Source of the DNA: Chitinophagales bacterium
GTDB taxonomy: Bacteria > Bacteroidota > Bacteroidia > Chitinophagales > Chitinophagaceae
Assembly: GCA_013297995.1 (NCBI GenBank)
Contig: JAAFJB010000031.1
Location: forward strand, 1 to 32,710
Length of the DNA: 32,710 nucleotides
Reading direction: 5' to 3'
The translations under genes were made by a program, and so were the position numbers. Of this stretch, positions 8,359 to 16,953 are shown in pieces (the first letter of the stretch is position 1; the number at the start of each line of letters is the position of its first letter). Below the pieces are notes generated by a model. That model saw nothing but the letters and a program-made list of their open reading frames with translations. It did not search any database and was not told the DNA's origin.

Positions 8359-9078
8359 ATGGCTAGATTGTCTTTTCTAAATGACACTAAAATTTTACTT
8401 GTAGTTGCACATCCAGACGATGAATTATTAGGACTAGGTGCTACTATGCATAAATTGATCAATTCATATAATGTAAATGTACATGTTGTTATACTAGGCG
8501 AAGGCATCACTTCAAGGTCTGATAGCAGAAATACAGACTTATGGCAAAACGAGTTAGTAACACATAAAAAAAATATAACTAATGCACAAAAGGCTATAGG
8601 TTATCAAAGCCTTAGTATTTATGATTTTCCAGATAACCGTTTTGATACAATCGCTTTATTGGATATCATAAAAGTAATTGAAAAAGAAAAGAATAGCTTT
8701 CAACCAGATATTATTTTCACTCATCATGGAGGCGATTTAAATATTGATCATCAACGTACATTCGAGGCAGTAATGACAGCTTGTAGGCCAATGGCTCAGG
8801 AAACAGTAAAAACAATAATTACATTTGAAACGCCTTCAGGAACTGAATGGAGATCCCCAACTGATCCTAGATATTTTTTACCCAATTTCTTTGTTTCGGT
8901 TTCTGAGGCAGACATAGAAGCTAAAATTACAGGTATGGAGTCTTATGAATTCGAAAGAAGAACTTACCCCCATCCTCGTTCTCCTGAAGCCTTAAGAATT
9001 CAAGCTAAACGTTGGGGAATTGCCGTTGGTGCCCAATTTGCGGAAGCGTTTTGTATTGTAAGGAGTATATCAGTTTAA
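8359..9078 (+). CDS. PIG-L/LmbE-family deacetylase
   Basis: Zinc-dependent de-N-acetylase family that removes acyl groups from amino sugars. The 239 residues carry the zinc and catalytic motif AHPDDE (17-22; His18, Asp20, Asp21) and the THH...DH region (121-131; His131 as third metal ligand). This layout is typical of the soluble family. It starts one base after the PPP phosphatase and closes the NulO module; an 18-bp gap follows. In context it could remove an N-acetyl group from the NulO or a precursor. That would expose an amine for the ATP-grasp ligases. The biochemical class is secure; the substrate is inferred. Confidence 0.87.
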   Translation: MARLSFLNDTKILLVVAHPDDELLGLGATMHKLINSYNVNVHVVILGEGITSRSDSRNTDLWQNELVTHKKNITNAQKAIGYQSLSIYDFPDNRFDTIALLDIIKVIEKEKNSFQPDIIFTHHGGDLNIDHQRTFEAVMTACRPMAQETVKTIITFETPSGTEWRSPTDPRYFLPNFFVSVSEADIEAKITGMESYEFERRTYPHPRSPEALRIQAKRWGIAVGAQFAEAFCIVRSISV

Positions 9079-9096
9079 GTTCGTTTCAAATTAATT

Positions 9097-10737
9097 ATGA
9101 ATTTAATTAAAAGTTATTCGGTTTTTAAAATAGTTCTAAAAAATTATTTTATCAACTCTCGGAATTCAAAATTCGAGAAATTTTTTATTATAAAACTTAG
9201 TCAATTTAAGATAAAATGGAAGCCTTTCAATAAGAAAATTATTCTTGCCGCAATTGTGGATGATTTCGCCATGGCTATTAAAATAGCTTCTGCTTCTCAT
9301 AACCTTGCGAAAATTCATGATGCAAATATTGGACTTTACTCTATTGCTACACAAGTAGAGGACTCAGTTTTTAAGAATAATAAATTTTGGGATTCGATTT
9401 ATTCGGAAGTGTGGTACAGAAGGCTTGATAATATTTTTCTTTCTTTTGGTGGGAAATTATTGTACAGAAATGTTTACAATAATAAAAATGAGTCAATTGA
9501 TAAAGAACTAAAATTTATTCTGAGTAACATTAAAAGTAAGGAGGATGTAATTGCGATTAAAATTCAAGGAATCCATGTTGGAGATTTAGTATATGATACT
9601 TATATGCGAATGGGAAATAGAGCAACTGTAGATATACATGACCCGTTCTTAATACACAATATTAAACAGGCATTGTATATTTATTACGGCTTTAATAATA
9701 TTTTGGAGAAATACGAATTGAAAGCAATTGTTAATAGTTATACTGCATATATCCAATTTGGAATCAATGTGAGGTTAGCTGTAAATAAAGGGATACCTGT
9801 ATACACAGTTGGATCTAGTAATAACTTAGTCCATCGAGTTCATCATGCTTTTTTTTCACATCATAATAATCATTTTAACTATAAAAAATGCTTTTATAAA
9901 CTTGAAGAAAAAGAAGAAAAATTAGCAAATGCAAAGCAATACTTTGAAAAAAGATTTTCAGGACAAGTAGATGCTGCTACTAGTTATATGAAATCTTCTG
10001 CTTTTAACTCATCACACAATAGCAAATTAGATACTATTGATTGGAATAATGCAGTAATTGTTTTAGCACATTGTTTTTTCGACTCGCCGCATATTTACAG
10101 GGGTTTGTTATTCCCAGATTTTTACGAGTGGATTACTTATACAATTGATAAACTATTAATGGTTGAAGGAATTAGTATTTTAATTAAACCACATCCAAAT
10201 GGTGTAGAACAAAATGATACAATTTTTGAAGAATTGAACTTAAAGTATAGTAGTGAAAAGGTAATATTTATAGATAAAAATACATCGCAGCTACAGTTAT
10301 TGAACGCCAAGCCAAAAGCAATCATAACTGCTTATGGAACTGCGGCTTCAGAATTTGCTTATGCTGGAATTCCAGTACTGAGTATATATGATAATCCATT
10401 CACAGGGTATGGGTTCACTAAAATAGCATATAGTATTTCAGATTACGGAAGCATGTTAAGCGATATTCAGCACTTAAAGGTTGAAATAGATAAAAATGAA
10501 ATTCTTGAATACTATTACATGCATCATCTTCACTATATGGGTGGTCATCACCCAGATTGGCTTGAAATCAGTAAGTATAAAGGTGCTACAAATTGCGATA
10601 ACTTTTTAATAGATTATTTGCCAAAAATGAATACAGCTTACTTTTCTCGAGTAGATAATATTATTAGCGATGGAATAAGAATTGCCGAGCAAGAACACAA
10701 TGATGTTGATGATTTTATAAAGGAAACTAATGCATAG
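9097..10737 (+). CDS. Capsule-synthesis (KpsS/KpsC)-like putative glycosyltransferase
   Basis: 546 residues without a signal peptide. The C-terminal half has features of a GT-B fold, such as those of the Capsule_synth and CDP-glycerol-transferase groups: ILIKPHPNG (361-369), then AYGTAASEFAYAGIPVL (412-428), where a Ser/Thr-Glu pair and a glycine-rich turn normally hold the donor phosphate. The N-terminal third (about 1-240) is not recognisable to me. It begins 18 bp after the PIG-L gene and overlaps the next gene by 8 bp. KpsC/KpsS-type proteins transfer acidic keto sugars (Kdo) and some are known or proposed as NulO transferases. Lying directly behind the NulO genes, it is the best candidate here for CMP-NulO transfer, but this is inference. 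Confidence 0.6.
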   Translation: MNLIKSYSVFKIVLKNYFINSRNSKFEKFFIIKLSQFKIKWKPFNKKIILAAIVDDFAMAIKIASASHNLAKIHDANIGLYSIATQVEDSVFKNNKFWDSIYSEVWYRRLDNIFLSFGGKLLYRNVYNNKNESIDKELKFILSNIKSKEDVIAIKIQGIHVGDLVYDTYMRMGNRATVDIHDPFLIHNIKQALYIYYGFNNILEKYELKAIVNSYTAYIQFGINVRLAVNKGIPVYTVGSSNNLVHRVHHAFFSHHNNHFNYKKCFYKLEEKEEKLANAKQYFEKRFSGQVDAATSYMKSSAFNSSHNSKLDTIDWNNAVIVLAHCFFDSPHIYRGLLFPDFYEWITYTIDKLLMVEGISILIKPHPNGVEQNDTIFEELNLKYSSEKVIFIDKNTSQLQLLNAKPKAIITAYGTAASEFAYAGIPVLSIYDNPFTGYGFTKIAYSISDYGSMLSDIQHLKVEIDKNEILEYYYMHHLHYMGGHHPDWLEISKYKGATNCDNFLIDYLPKMNTAYFSRVDNIISDGIRIAEQEHNDVDDFIKETNA

Positions 10738-12454
10738 TGATCTTTCTCCAATAGTATTATTTGTTTATAATAGACCAAAGCATACAGCAGCTACTTTATT
10801 AGCTTTATCTAAGAATAAACTCGCCAACAATTCTTTATTATATGTTTTTGCAGATGGTTTAAAGGAAAATGCTAACGCTGAACAAAGAGAAAAAGTAAGA
10901 GCTACACGAGAAGTGGTAAGAAGCCAAAACTGGTGTGTGAAAACAATCATTATAGAAAGGGATAACAATTTAGGACTTGCAAACTCAATAATTACTGGTG
11001 TTTCTCAGGTAATAGAATTGCATGGAAAGGCAATAGTTATGGAAGATGATATTCTTCCTCGAAAAGGCTTTTTAAAGTACATGAACGATGCTTTAAACAT
11101 GTATGAATTGGATGATAAAGTTGGATGCATTAATGCTTGGAATTATGCATTAGATACATCAAAACAAAAAGACTCAACATTTTTTTTAAAAGGGGCAGAT
11201 TGCTGGGGTTGGGCTACTTGGAAGCGTTCGTGGGATCTGTTTGAATCGGATGGACAAAAATTGTTAAATGAAATTAAAGCGAGAAAGCTTGAGTACAGCT
11301 TTAATAGAAACGGAACTCACGACTTTGTTAGGATGCTAGAGGATCAAATAGCCGGTAGGAATGATTCTTGGGCTGTTAGATGGCATGCCTCTCTTTTTTT
11401 AAATAATAAGTTTTGTTTGTGGCCCACTAAATCAATTGTAACAAATATTGGTTTGGATGGGTCAGGAATACATTCGGGTACCAATGAAATAGAGCAAAAT
11501 AGTGTATCGTTTATAAATGTTCAAAAAATTGAGGTTAAAGAATCTGAATGGTTTTTTAATGCCTATCGGAAAAAAAATACCAAAAGTATAAAGTTCAGTT
11601 TTATTCGATTTTTATGGAACAGGTTAAAATTATTAAACATTCGTGAATTTATCCCTCCAATATTCTACCGTATTAAAAGTTCAATATTTCCAACAATACA
11701 GCAGTCAAAAAGTATTTGGAATGGTAATTATGATTCTTGGGAAATAGCCTCAAATTTATGCACTGGTTATAATGACCAACTGATTCTAGAAAATTGTAAA
11801 AACGCACTGCTAAAAGTTAAAAAAAATGAAGCAGTATACGAGCGCGATAGTGTTTTATTCGATAAACCCAATTATAGCTGGCCTATTGCTACAGGGCTAA
11901 CCCAAATTGCATTAAATAAGAATAAAAAATTAAGCGTATTAGATTTCGGTGGAAGTTTAGGAACTACTTATTTTCAGAATAAATTTTTTCTGAATACATT
12001 AGATAACCTGATTTGGTCAATTGTTGAACAACCGAAATTTGTTGAGGTTGGGCGTGATTTTTTTGCAGATGATCATCTTGAATTTCATTTTACACTGGAA
12101 GAATCGCTTGCTCAAAATAAAGCCGATGTACTTATTTTAAGCGGGGTATTACAATATCTAGATGATCCTGAAAAATGGATAAAACAGTTTATTCATCATC
12201 AATTTGAATATATTTTTATTGATAGAACTGGATTTATAGATCAATTTAATGCTAGGATTCTGATTCAGTCTGTTCCTGCTGAAATTTATAAAGCAGCTTA
12301 TCCAGTATGGTTTTTTAACGAAGAAAAATTTAAATCGTACTTTCTGAATAAGTATGATTTAATCAGCGATTTCAATAGTTTCTGTGATTTGGATACTATT
12401 TCTGATGATGGTAAAAAATTATATTGGAAAGGATTTTTACTTAAACATAAATAA
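10730..12454 (+). CDS. Two-domain glycosyltransferase (GT-A) + SAM methyltransferase (TIGR04325-like)
   Basis: A fusion of 574 residues. Residues 1 to about 300 form a GT-A domain of the bacterial GNT-I-like/GT2 type: PIVLFVYNRPKH (8-18), RDNNLGLANSI (78-87), the metal-binding MEDDILP (104-110), and WGWATWKRSW (159-168), which is typical of this subgroup. A basic linker follows. From about 329 a methyltransferase domain starts with IWNGNYDSWEIA and has the SAM-binding loop VLDFGGSLGT (403-412), the pattern of the LIC12133/TIGR04325 family. One polypeptide probably adds and methylates the same sugar, or caps the chain. It overlaps the upstream gene by 8 bp, and the next gene begins immediately after its stop. 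No frameshift joins the halves; the frame is continuous. Confidence 0.82.
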   Translation: MHSDLSPIVLFVYNRPKHTAATLLALSKNKLANNSLLYVFADGLKENANAEQREKVRATREVVRSQNWCVKTIIIERDNNLGLANSIITGVSQVIELHGKAIVMEDDILPRKGFLKYMNDALNMYELDDKVGCINAWNYALDTSKQKDSTFFLKGADCWGWATWKRSWDLFESDGQKLLNEIKARKLEYSFNRNGTHDFVRMLEDQIAGRNDSWAVRWHASLFLNNKFCLWPTKSIVTNIGLDGSGIHSGTNEIEQNSVSFINVQKIEVKESEWFFNAYRKKNTKSIKFSFIRFLWNRLKLLNIREFIPPIFYRIKSSIFPTIQQSKSIWNGNYDSWEIASNLCTGYNDQLILENCKNALLKVKKNEAVYERDSVLFDKPNYSWPIATGLTQIALNKNKKLSVLDFGGSLGTTYFQNKFFLNTLDNLIWSIVEQPKFVEVGRDFFADDHLEFHFTLEESLAQNKADVLILSGVLQYLDDPEKWIKQFIHHQFEYIFIDRTGFIDQFNARILIQSVPAEIYKAAYPVWFFNEEKFKSYFLNKYDLISDFNSFCDLDTISDDGKKLYWKGFLLKHK

Positions 12455-13297
12455 ATGACAGAATTACCATATCTGAATCTAGGTTGTGGCGCACATTTTC
12501 ATCCTGAATGGACTAATATTGATTTTGTGAGTACGGGAGAAGGGGTTATTGCTTACAATCTAACTCAAGGCGTTCCTTTTGCAGATAATAGTTTTGATGT
12601 AGTATATCATTCCCATGTTTTAGAGCATTTCACCAAAGAGGCTGGACAGAGATTTATTCAGGAATGTTACCGGGTTTTAAAGCCGAATGGGATTATTAGA
12701 ATTGCCATTCCTAATTTAGAAGCTATTATAAATAATTACAAAGAGCTACTTGAGCAGTTGAAAGCCAATCCAAATGATGCTTATCTTCAGGAATGCTATG
12801 ATTGGACAATGCTTGAAATGTACGACCAAACTGTTAGAAATAGTTCTGGAGGCGAAATGGTAAATTATCTTTCACAGCATAAAATTATTAATGAAGACTT
12901 TGTGATTGAAAGATGCGGATACGAAGTAAAATATATTATTGATAACTATAGAAAGCAAAAAAAATCACTAACGCTACAAAATGCTTACAAACCTTCTATT
13001 ATACAAAGGGTAGTTAATTTGCCTTCAACACTAAAAAGGAAATTACTAAATTATTTATTAGGGTCTGATACTAGAGCGTTAAAGATTGGAAAGTTTAGAC
13101 TGGGAGGAGAAATTCATAGCTGGATGTATGATAGCTTCTCTCTGGGCCGTCTTCTAAAATCTGCTGGGTTTGAAGAGATTAAAGAATATACAGTTTCTGA
13201 AAGTGGTATACCAAACTGGAATGATTTTGGTTTGGAAATAATTAATGGTAAAACCAGAAAACCCGATTCATTATTTATGGAGGCTAGAAAGAAATAA
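12455..13297 (+). CDS. Class I SAM-dependent methyltransferase
   Basis: 280 residues with the SAM-binding motif LNLGCGAHFHPEWTNIDF (7-24), the post-I segment PFADNSFDVVYHSHVLEH (41-58) and a CYRVLKPNG motif. Together these give a Methyltransf_11-type Rossmann methylase. The C-terminal part (about 150-280) is a family-specific insert around GEIHSWMYD and a final catalytic-domain strand. It starts at the base after the previous stop and ends at the base before the next gene, so the three genes are probably co-translated. The substrate is presumably a hydroxyl of the glycan or a nucleotide sugar; the sequence does not tell which. Confidence 0.83.
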   Translation: MTELPYLNLGCGAHFHPEWTNIDFVSTGEGVIAYNLTQGVPFADNSFDVVYHSHVLEHFTKEAGQRFIQECYRVLKPNGIIRIAIPNLEAIINNYKELLEQLKANPNDAYLQECYDWTMLEMYDQTVRNSSGGEMVNYLSQHKIINEDFVIERCGYEVKYIIDNYRKQKKSLTLQNAYKPSIIQRVVNLPSTLKRKLLNYLLGSDTRALKIGKFRLGGEIHSWMYDSFSLGRLLKSAGFEEIKEYTVSESGIPNWNDFGLEIINGKTRKPDSLFMEARKK

Positions 13298-14347
13298 ATG
13301 CTGCACTTTGCAACTCTGTTTGATATTAACTACCTCTCCCGTGGGTTAGCTTTAATTCATTCTTTGGAACAGCATTGCTCAGTTCCTTTCAAGGTATTTG
13401 TATTATCGCTTGATGAGCAAGTACCTATTCATTTTAAGAAAAACCCAAATAAAAATGTTTTAGTAATACAGTTGTCTGAAATTGAAACATATTTCCCTGA
13501 CTTACTTATAGCAAAAGCAAATAGAAAAAAAGTTGAATATTATTTCACCTTAAGTCCATATTTGCCTTCATACTTATTCGAAAAATATCAGGAAGTTCAG
13601 CAGATTACAACCTTGGATGCTGATATTCTTTTTTTTTCAGATCCTGCAATAATTTTCAAAACTTATCCAAAAGCTTCTATCTTAATAACTCCACATGCAT
13701 TTCATAAAGGAATTGAATATATGTGTAAGTGGGGTGTTTTCAACGTGAGTTTTCAGTCTTTTAAAAGAACAGAAGAAGCAATCTTGTGTTTAGATATTTG
13801 GAAAAAACAATGTTCTGATTGGTGTTATGACGAAATTGATCCTACGGGAACAAAATTTGCTGATCAAAAATATTTAGATGACTGGCCAATTTTATATAAG
13901 AGTTTGTGCGTGATTAATATTTCCTCTGTTGGCTTAGCACCTTGGAATATTAAGAACCACATAATTTCTACTCACAATCATAAAATTTCGGTAGATGGCA
14001 TTCCACTCGTTTATTATCATTTTCATGGACTTAGGCTTATCACAAATAATTTCATTACTCATTCTTTAGATAGCTATGAAGCAATTAGCTCTGCTAAAAA
14101 TAAAGCAGTTCAAAAGATCTATCATATATATATGCTTTCGTTAAGTAATTTTCAATATTTTAATTTGCAAGAAACTGATAATTCCATAGCAAGATATCAA
14201 GTAAATGGCGAAGGCATTTTTAAGAAAATCATCACAAGTAATGGCGTATTATTTGTTTCTAAATGGATTGTATTCCATTTTAACCTTACTAAGATTTCTT
14301 GTTTTATAAGAATGATATTTAATAAGATTTCAAGTTTAGTACGTTGA
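13298..14347 (+). CDS. GT8-like glycosyltransferase
   Basis: 349 residues. The N terminus HFATLFDINYLSRGLALIHS (3-22) and the metal-binding DADILFF (107-113) in TTLDADILFFSD match retaining GT-A transferases of the GT8/GT24-like group. The YYHFHGL motif (residues about 241-247) provides a later conserved histidine region as in bacterial relatives. The last 40 or so residues are hydrophobic and basic, which may give peripheral membrane attachment. It starts directly after the methyltransferase stop. Donor and linkage are unknown. Confidence 0.72.
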   Translation: MLHFATLFDINYLSRGLALIHSLEQHCSVPFKVFVLSLDEQVPIHFKKNPNKNVLVIQLSEIETYFPDLLIAKANRKKVEYYFTLSPYLPSYLFEKYQEVQQITTLDADILFFSDPAIIFKTYPKASILITPHAFHKGIEYMCKWGVFNVSFQSFKRTEEAILCLDIWKKQCSDWCYDEIDPTGTKFADQKYLDDWPILYKSLCVINISSVGLAPWNIKNHIISTHNHKISVDGIPLVYYHFHGLRLITNNFITHSLDSYEAISSAKNKAVQKIYHIYMLSLSNFQYFNLQETDNSIARYQVNGEGIFKKIITSNGVLFVSKWIVFHFNLTKISCFIRMIFNKISSLVR

Positions 14348-14417
14348 ATGCTAAAAAAACTTAGAAAATTTGAAAAAACTGAAGTATCGCCTACAGTATT
14401 AATCTTTTATTATTTGC

Positions 14418-15305
14418 ATGAAATATTCTAAAATAACTGTTGTAACTCCTAATTATAACCAAGCAAGGTTTCTTGAGTATACGATTCAATCGGTACTTTC
14501 TCAAAATTATCCCAATCTCGAATACATAATTATTGATGGCGGCAGCACTGACGGATCAGTAGATATCATAAAAAAGTATACTGATAAACTTCATTTTTGG
14601 GTTTCAGAAAAAGATTCTGGTATGTACGAAGCAATTCAAAAAGGCTTCTCGAAAAGCACGGGTGAAATAATGACCTACATCAACTCGGATGATATACTCC
14701 ACCCTTACTCCCTATTTACTGCAAATATTATTTTTTCACAGTATGAATACATTCATTGGATTAATGGATTTGATAACCAGATTGATGAAAACAATAGAAT
14801 TGTTACAGTGCGAGATACGATTCCAAATTGGACAAAATATCATTATTTAACGGGTCAATACCAATATATACAACAGGAAGGAGCATTTTGGACTAGAGAT
14901 CTTTGGAATCGAGCAGGCGGGCATATAAAATCTACTTTATCATGTGCTGGTGATTTAGAGCTATGGAGTAGATTTTTTTGCAGAGAAAAATTGTACTATT
15001 TGCCATTAATACTAGGTAGTTTTCGCTTAAGAAGTGCTGGACAAAAATCTATGGAACAATTAGATATATATGAGCGCGAAGCTTTAACTATTCTGTCAAA
15101 TATGTCGCCTATTGATAATTTTGAAAAAAAAATTGTTAAAATGTATTTTAGTACTACCTGGAAAATTTTAAGAAAGTTGAATAAGAGAAGAATTTACAAG
15201 TTGTTTGGATATTTAGAGCTGTACAATATTTTTATTGTTCATCAATCAAAATTCTTTTTTGATAGAGCTTCTCAACAATTTAAACTAGTACAAAGTAATC
15301 ACTAA
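14418..15305 (+). CDS. GT2 family glycosyltransferase
   Basis: Inverting GT-A glycosyltransferase of 295 residues. Family motifs are VVTPNYNQARFLEYTIQSV (8-26), IIDGGSTDGS (38-47), the nucleotide-sugar/metal site NSDD (89-92), and QEGAFWTRDLW followed by DLELW toward the acceptor side. The WVSEKDSGMYEAIQKG segment is typical of the WcaA/colanic-acid-type subgroup. A 70-bp spacer separates it from the preceding gene, containing only a 27-codon open frame that I do not accept. A 14-bp gap follows. Likely cytoplasmic face of the inner membrane; sugar specificity unknown. Confidence 0.87.
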   Translation: MKYSKITVVTPNYNQARFLEYTIQSVLSQNYPNLEYIIIDGGSTDGSVDIIKKYTDKLHFWVSEKDSGMYEAIQKGFSKSTGEIMTYINSDDILHPYSLFTANIIFSQYEYIHWINGFDNQIDENNRIVTVRDTIPNWTKYHYLTGQYQYIQQEGAFWTRDLWNRAGGHIKSTLSCAGDLELWSRFFCREKLYYLPLILGSFRLRSAGQKSMEQLDIYEREALTILSNMSPIDNFEKKIVKMYFSTTWKILRKLNKRRIYKLFGYLELYNIFIVHQSKFFFDRASQQFKLVQSNH

Positions 15306-15319
15306 ATTAAATTATTTTA

Positions 15320-16063
15320 ATGAGTTCTTTAAAATCTATAATTCATAAACTAGTTAAAATTAGGCCTTTCTTATGGGGCAGTATTATTTATAACTATGAA
15401 GCAGAAATAATACGACGTCTCATTGATGAGCCTAAAGACAAAAGAAATCATAATAAATTACAATTTGAGAGATGTAAAAAATGGTTTTTAGACAAGGGCG
15501 ATGAACTTCATAGGCTGAATTATCCATTAACAAAAGACTCAATTGTTTTAGATGTTGGAGGATATATTGGAGATTTTGCATCAGCTATTTATTGTAAATA
15601 CAAATGCAAGATATTTGTATTTGAACCTATTCCTCAGTTTGCAAATAATATTGCTAATAAATTTTCTAAAAATGGTGACGTTATAGTGTTTGATTCAGCA
15701 TTGTCTAAGTTTAACAGTGTTTCATCAATAAGTTTTGAGGGAGATAAATCCTCATTATTTAGTAAAACAAATCAGCTTTCGATTAAATTAATGAGCGTTA
15801 CTCATTTTTTTAATCAACATGGCATTTCTAAAGTTGATTTAATGAAATTGAATATCGAAGGGGGAGAATACGAATTGCTTGAAGAAATTATTGAAACTGG
15901 ATTAATAAATTCAATTGTAAATATTCAAGTTCAATTCCATGATTTTAATATTGAAAATGCAGAAAATAGGATGAAAGAAATACAAGATAATTTGTCTAAA
16001 ACACATAGGCTCACTTATCAGTATGAATTTGTTTGGGAAAATTGGGAACTAATTAATATTTAA
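15320..16063 (+). CDS. FkbM-family methyltransferase, first copy
   Basis: 247 residues with the FkbM O-methyltransferase pattern: SAM-binding VLDVGGYIGDF (77-87), the acidic ribose-contact strand FEPIPQ (101-106) and the motif MKLNIEGGEYELLEE (175-189), where many relatives read KIDVEGxE. The Asp-to-Asn change in this motif is a mild deviation. Such enzymes methylate hydroxyls on sugars or polyketides. The stop overlaps the next start by one base (TAATG). Only the overall motif order is shared with the second FkbM gene downstream, so the two probably act on different positions. Confidence 0.84.
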   Translation: MSSLKSIIHKLVKIRPFLWGSIIYNYEAEIIRRLIDEPKDKRNHNKLQFERCKKWFLDKGDELHRLNYPLTKDSIVLDVGGYIGDFASAIYCKYKCKIFVFEPIPQFANNIANKFSKNGDVIVFDSALSKFNSVSSISFEGDKSSLFSKTNQLSIKLMSVTHFFNQHGISKVDLMKLNIEGGEYELLEEIIETGLINSIVNIQVQFHDFNIENAENRMKEIQDNLSKTHRLTYQYEFVWENWELINI

Positions 16064-16953
16064 TGATCATAGTTGAGTTAAATGGCGGTTTAGGAAATCA
16101 AATGTTTCAATATGCATTTGCAAGGTCGATCCAATTAGATACAAATTCAGAGTTGTTTTTTGATTTGAATCAATTTGAAAATAAGGCTACTGATTTTTTT
16201 AATACTGGCAAATCAATTAGAAGATTTGAATTAGATTCTTTTAATCTTAAAATCAATTTTTTAAAAGATGCACATAGGACTTTTTTTCCAAAGTCTTTAT
16301 TCAAACGGTTTATTTTGAAATTCTATAAATTTCTAAATATTAAGTCTATTGTATTTGAAAGTTCAACTAAACATGATGCGTCAATTTTAAAAAAAATTAA
16401 ACATCAAACTTACTTTATAGGACATTGGCAAAGCCCCAAATACTTTAGTAAGTATAAATCAATCTTAGTACAGGAGTTTCAATTTCTTTTAAAATTTAAT
16501 AGAGATATCGAACTGGAAAATCATATTATGAATTCTAATTCAGTATCTATTCATATAAGAAGAGGCGATTATGTATCTAATAACGAAGCAAATAAAGTAC
16601 ATGGTATTTCTACGCTTGAATATTATAAGTCAGCAACTGATCTATTAAATATTAAATATAATAATATCTGCTGGTATATTTTTTCTGATGATATTCATTG
16701 GTGTAGAGCAAATTTTATGTGGTTACAGAATATAGTTTTTGTTTCTCCTAATTTATTACCATCCCATTATGATATGTATTTGATGAGTTTGTGTAATCAT
16801 AATATTATAGCCAATAGTACTTTTAGTTGGTGGGGGGCTTGGCTAAATCAAAATGAAAATAAAACTGTTATAGCACCCAAGAATTGGTATGCAGATTTAC
16901 AATTAAATAGTCAAAGCTCTGATTTGATACCTACTGAATGGATTCGTTTATGA
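16063..16953 (+). CDS. GT11 alpha-1,2-fucosyltransferase-like protein
   Basis: 296 residues with the hallmark motifs of GT11: the N-terminal LNGGLGNQMFQYAFA (6-20), the GDP-binding SIHIRRGDYV (162-171) and the C-terminal NSTFSWWGAWL (251-261), with FSDD (207-210) between. GT11 enzymes transfer L-fucose, usually alpha-1,2, from GDP-fucose; some members use other deoxy sugars. The TAATG start overlaps the FkbM gene and the next gene is ATGA-coupled. No GDP-fucose biosynthesis genes (gmd, fcl) are in the window, so the donor must come from elsewhere in the genome. Confidence 0.9.
   Translation: MIIVELNGGLGNQMFQYAFARSIQLDTNSELFFDLNQFENKATDFFNTGKSIRRFELDSFNLKINFLKDAHRTFFPKSLFKRFILKFYKFLNIKSIVFESSTKHDASILKKIKHQTYFIGHWQSPKYFSKYKSILVQEFQFLLKFNRDIELENHIMNSNSVSIHIRRGDYVSNNEANKVHGISTLEYYKSATDLLNIKYNNICWYIFSDDIHWCRANFMWLQNIVFVSPNLLPSHYDMYLMSLCNHNIIANSTFSWWGAWLNQNENKTVIAPKNWYADLQLNSQSSDLIPTEWIRL

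Noticed and set aside
14348-14431. 27-codon open frame starting directly after the GT8-like stop and overlapping the GT2 start
   Set aside because: Lys/Phe-rich, no recognisable motif, and its end overlaps the well-supported GT2 gene. In AT-rich spacer DNA such a frame is expected by chance.
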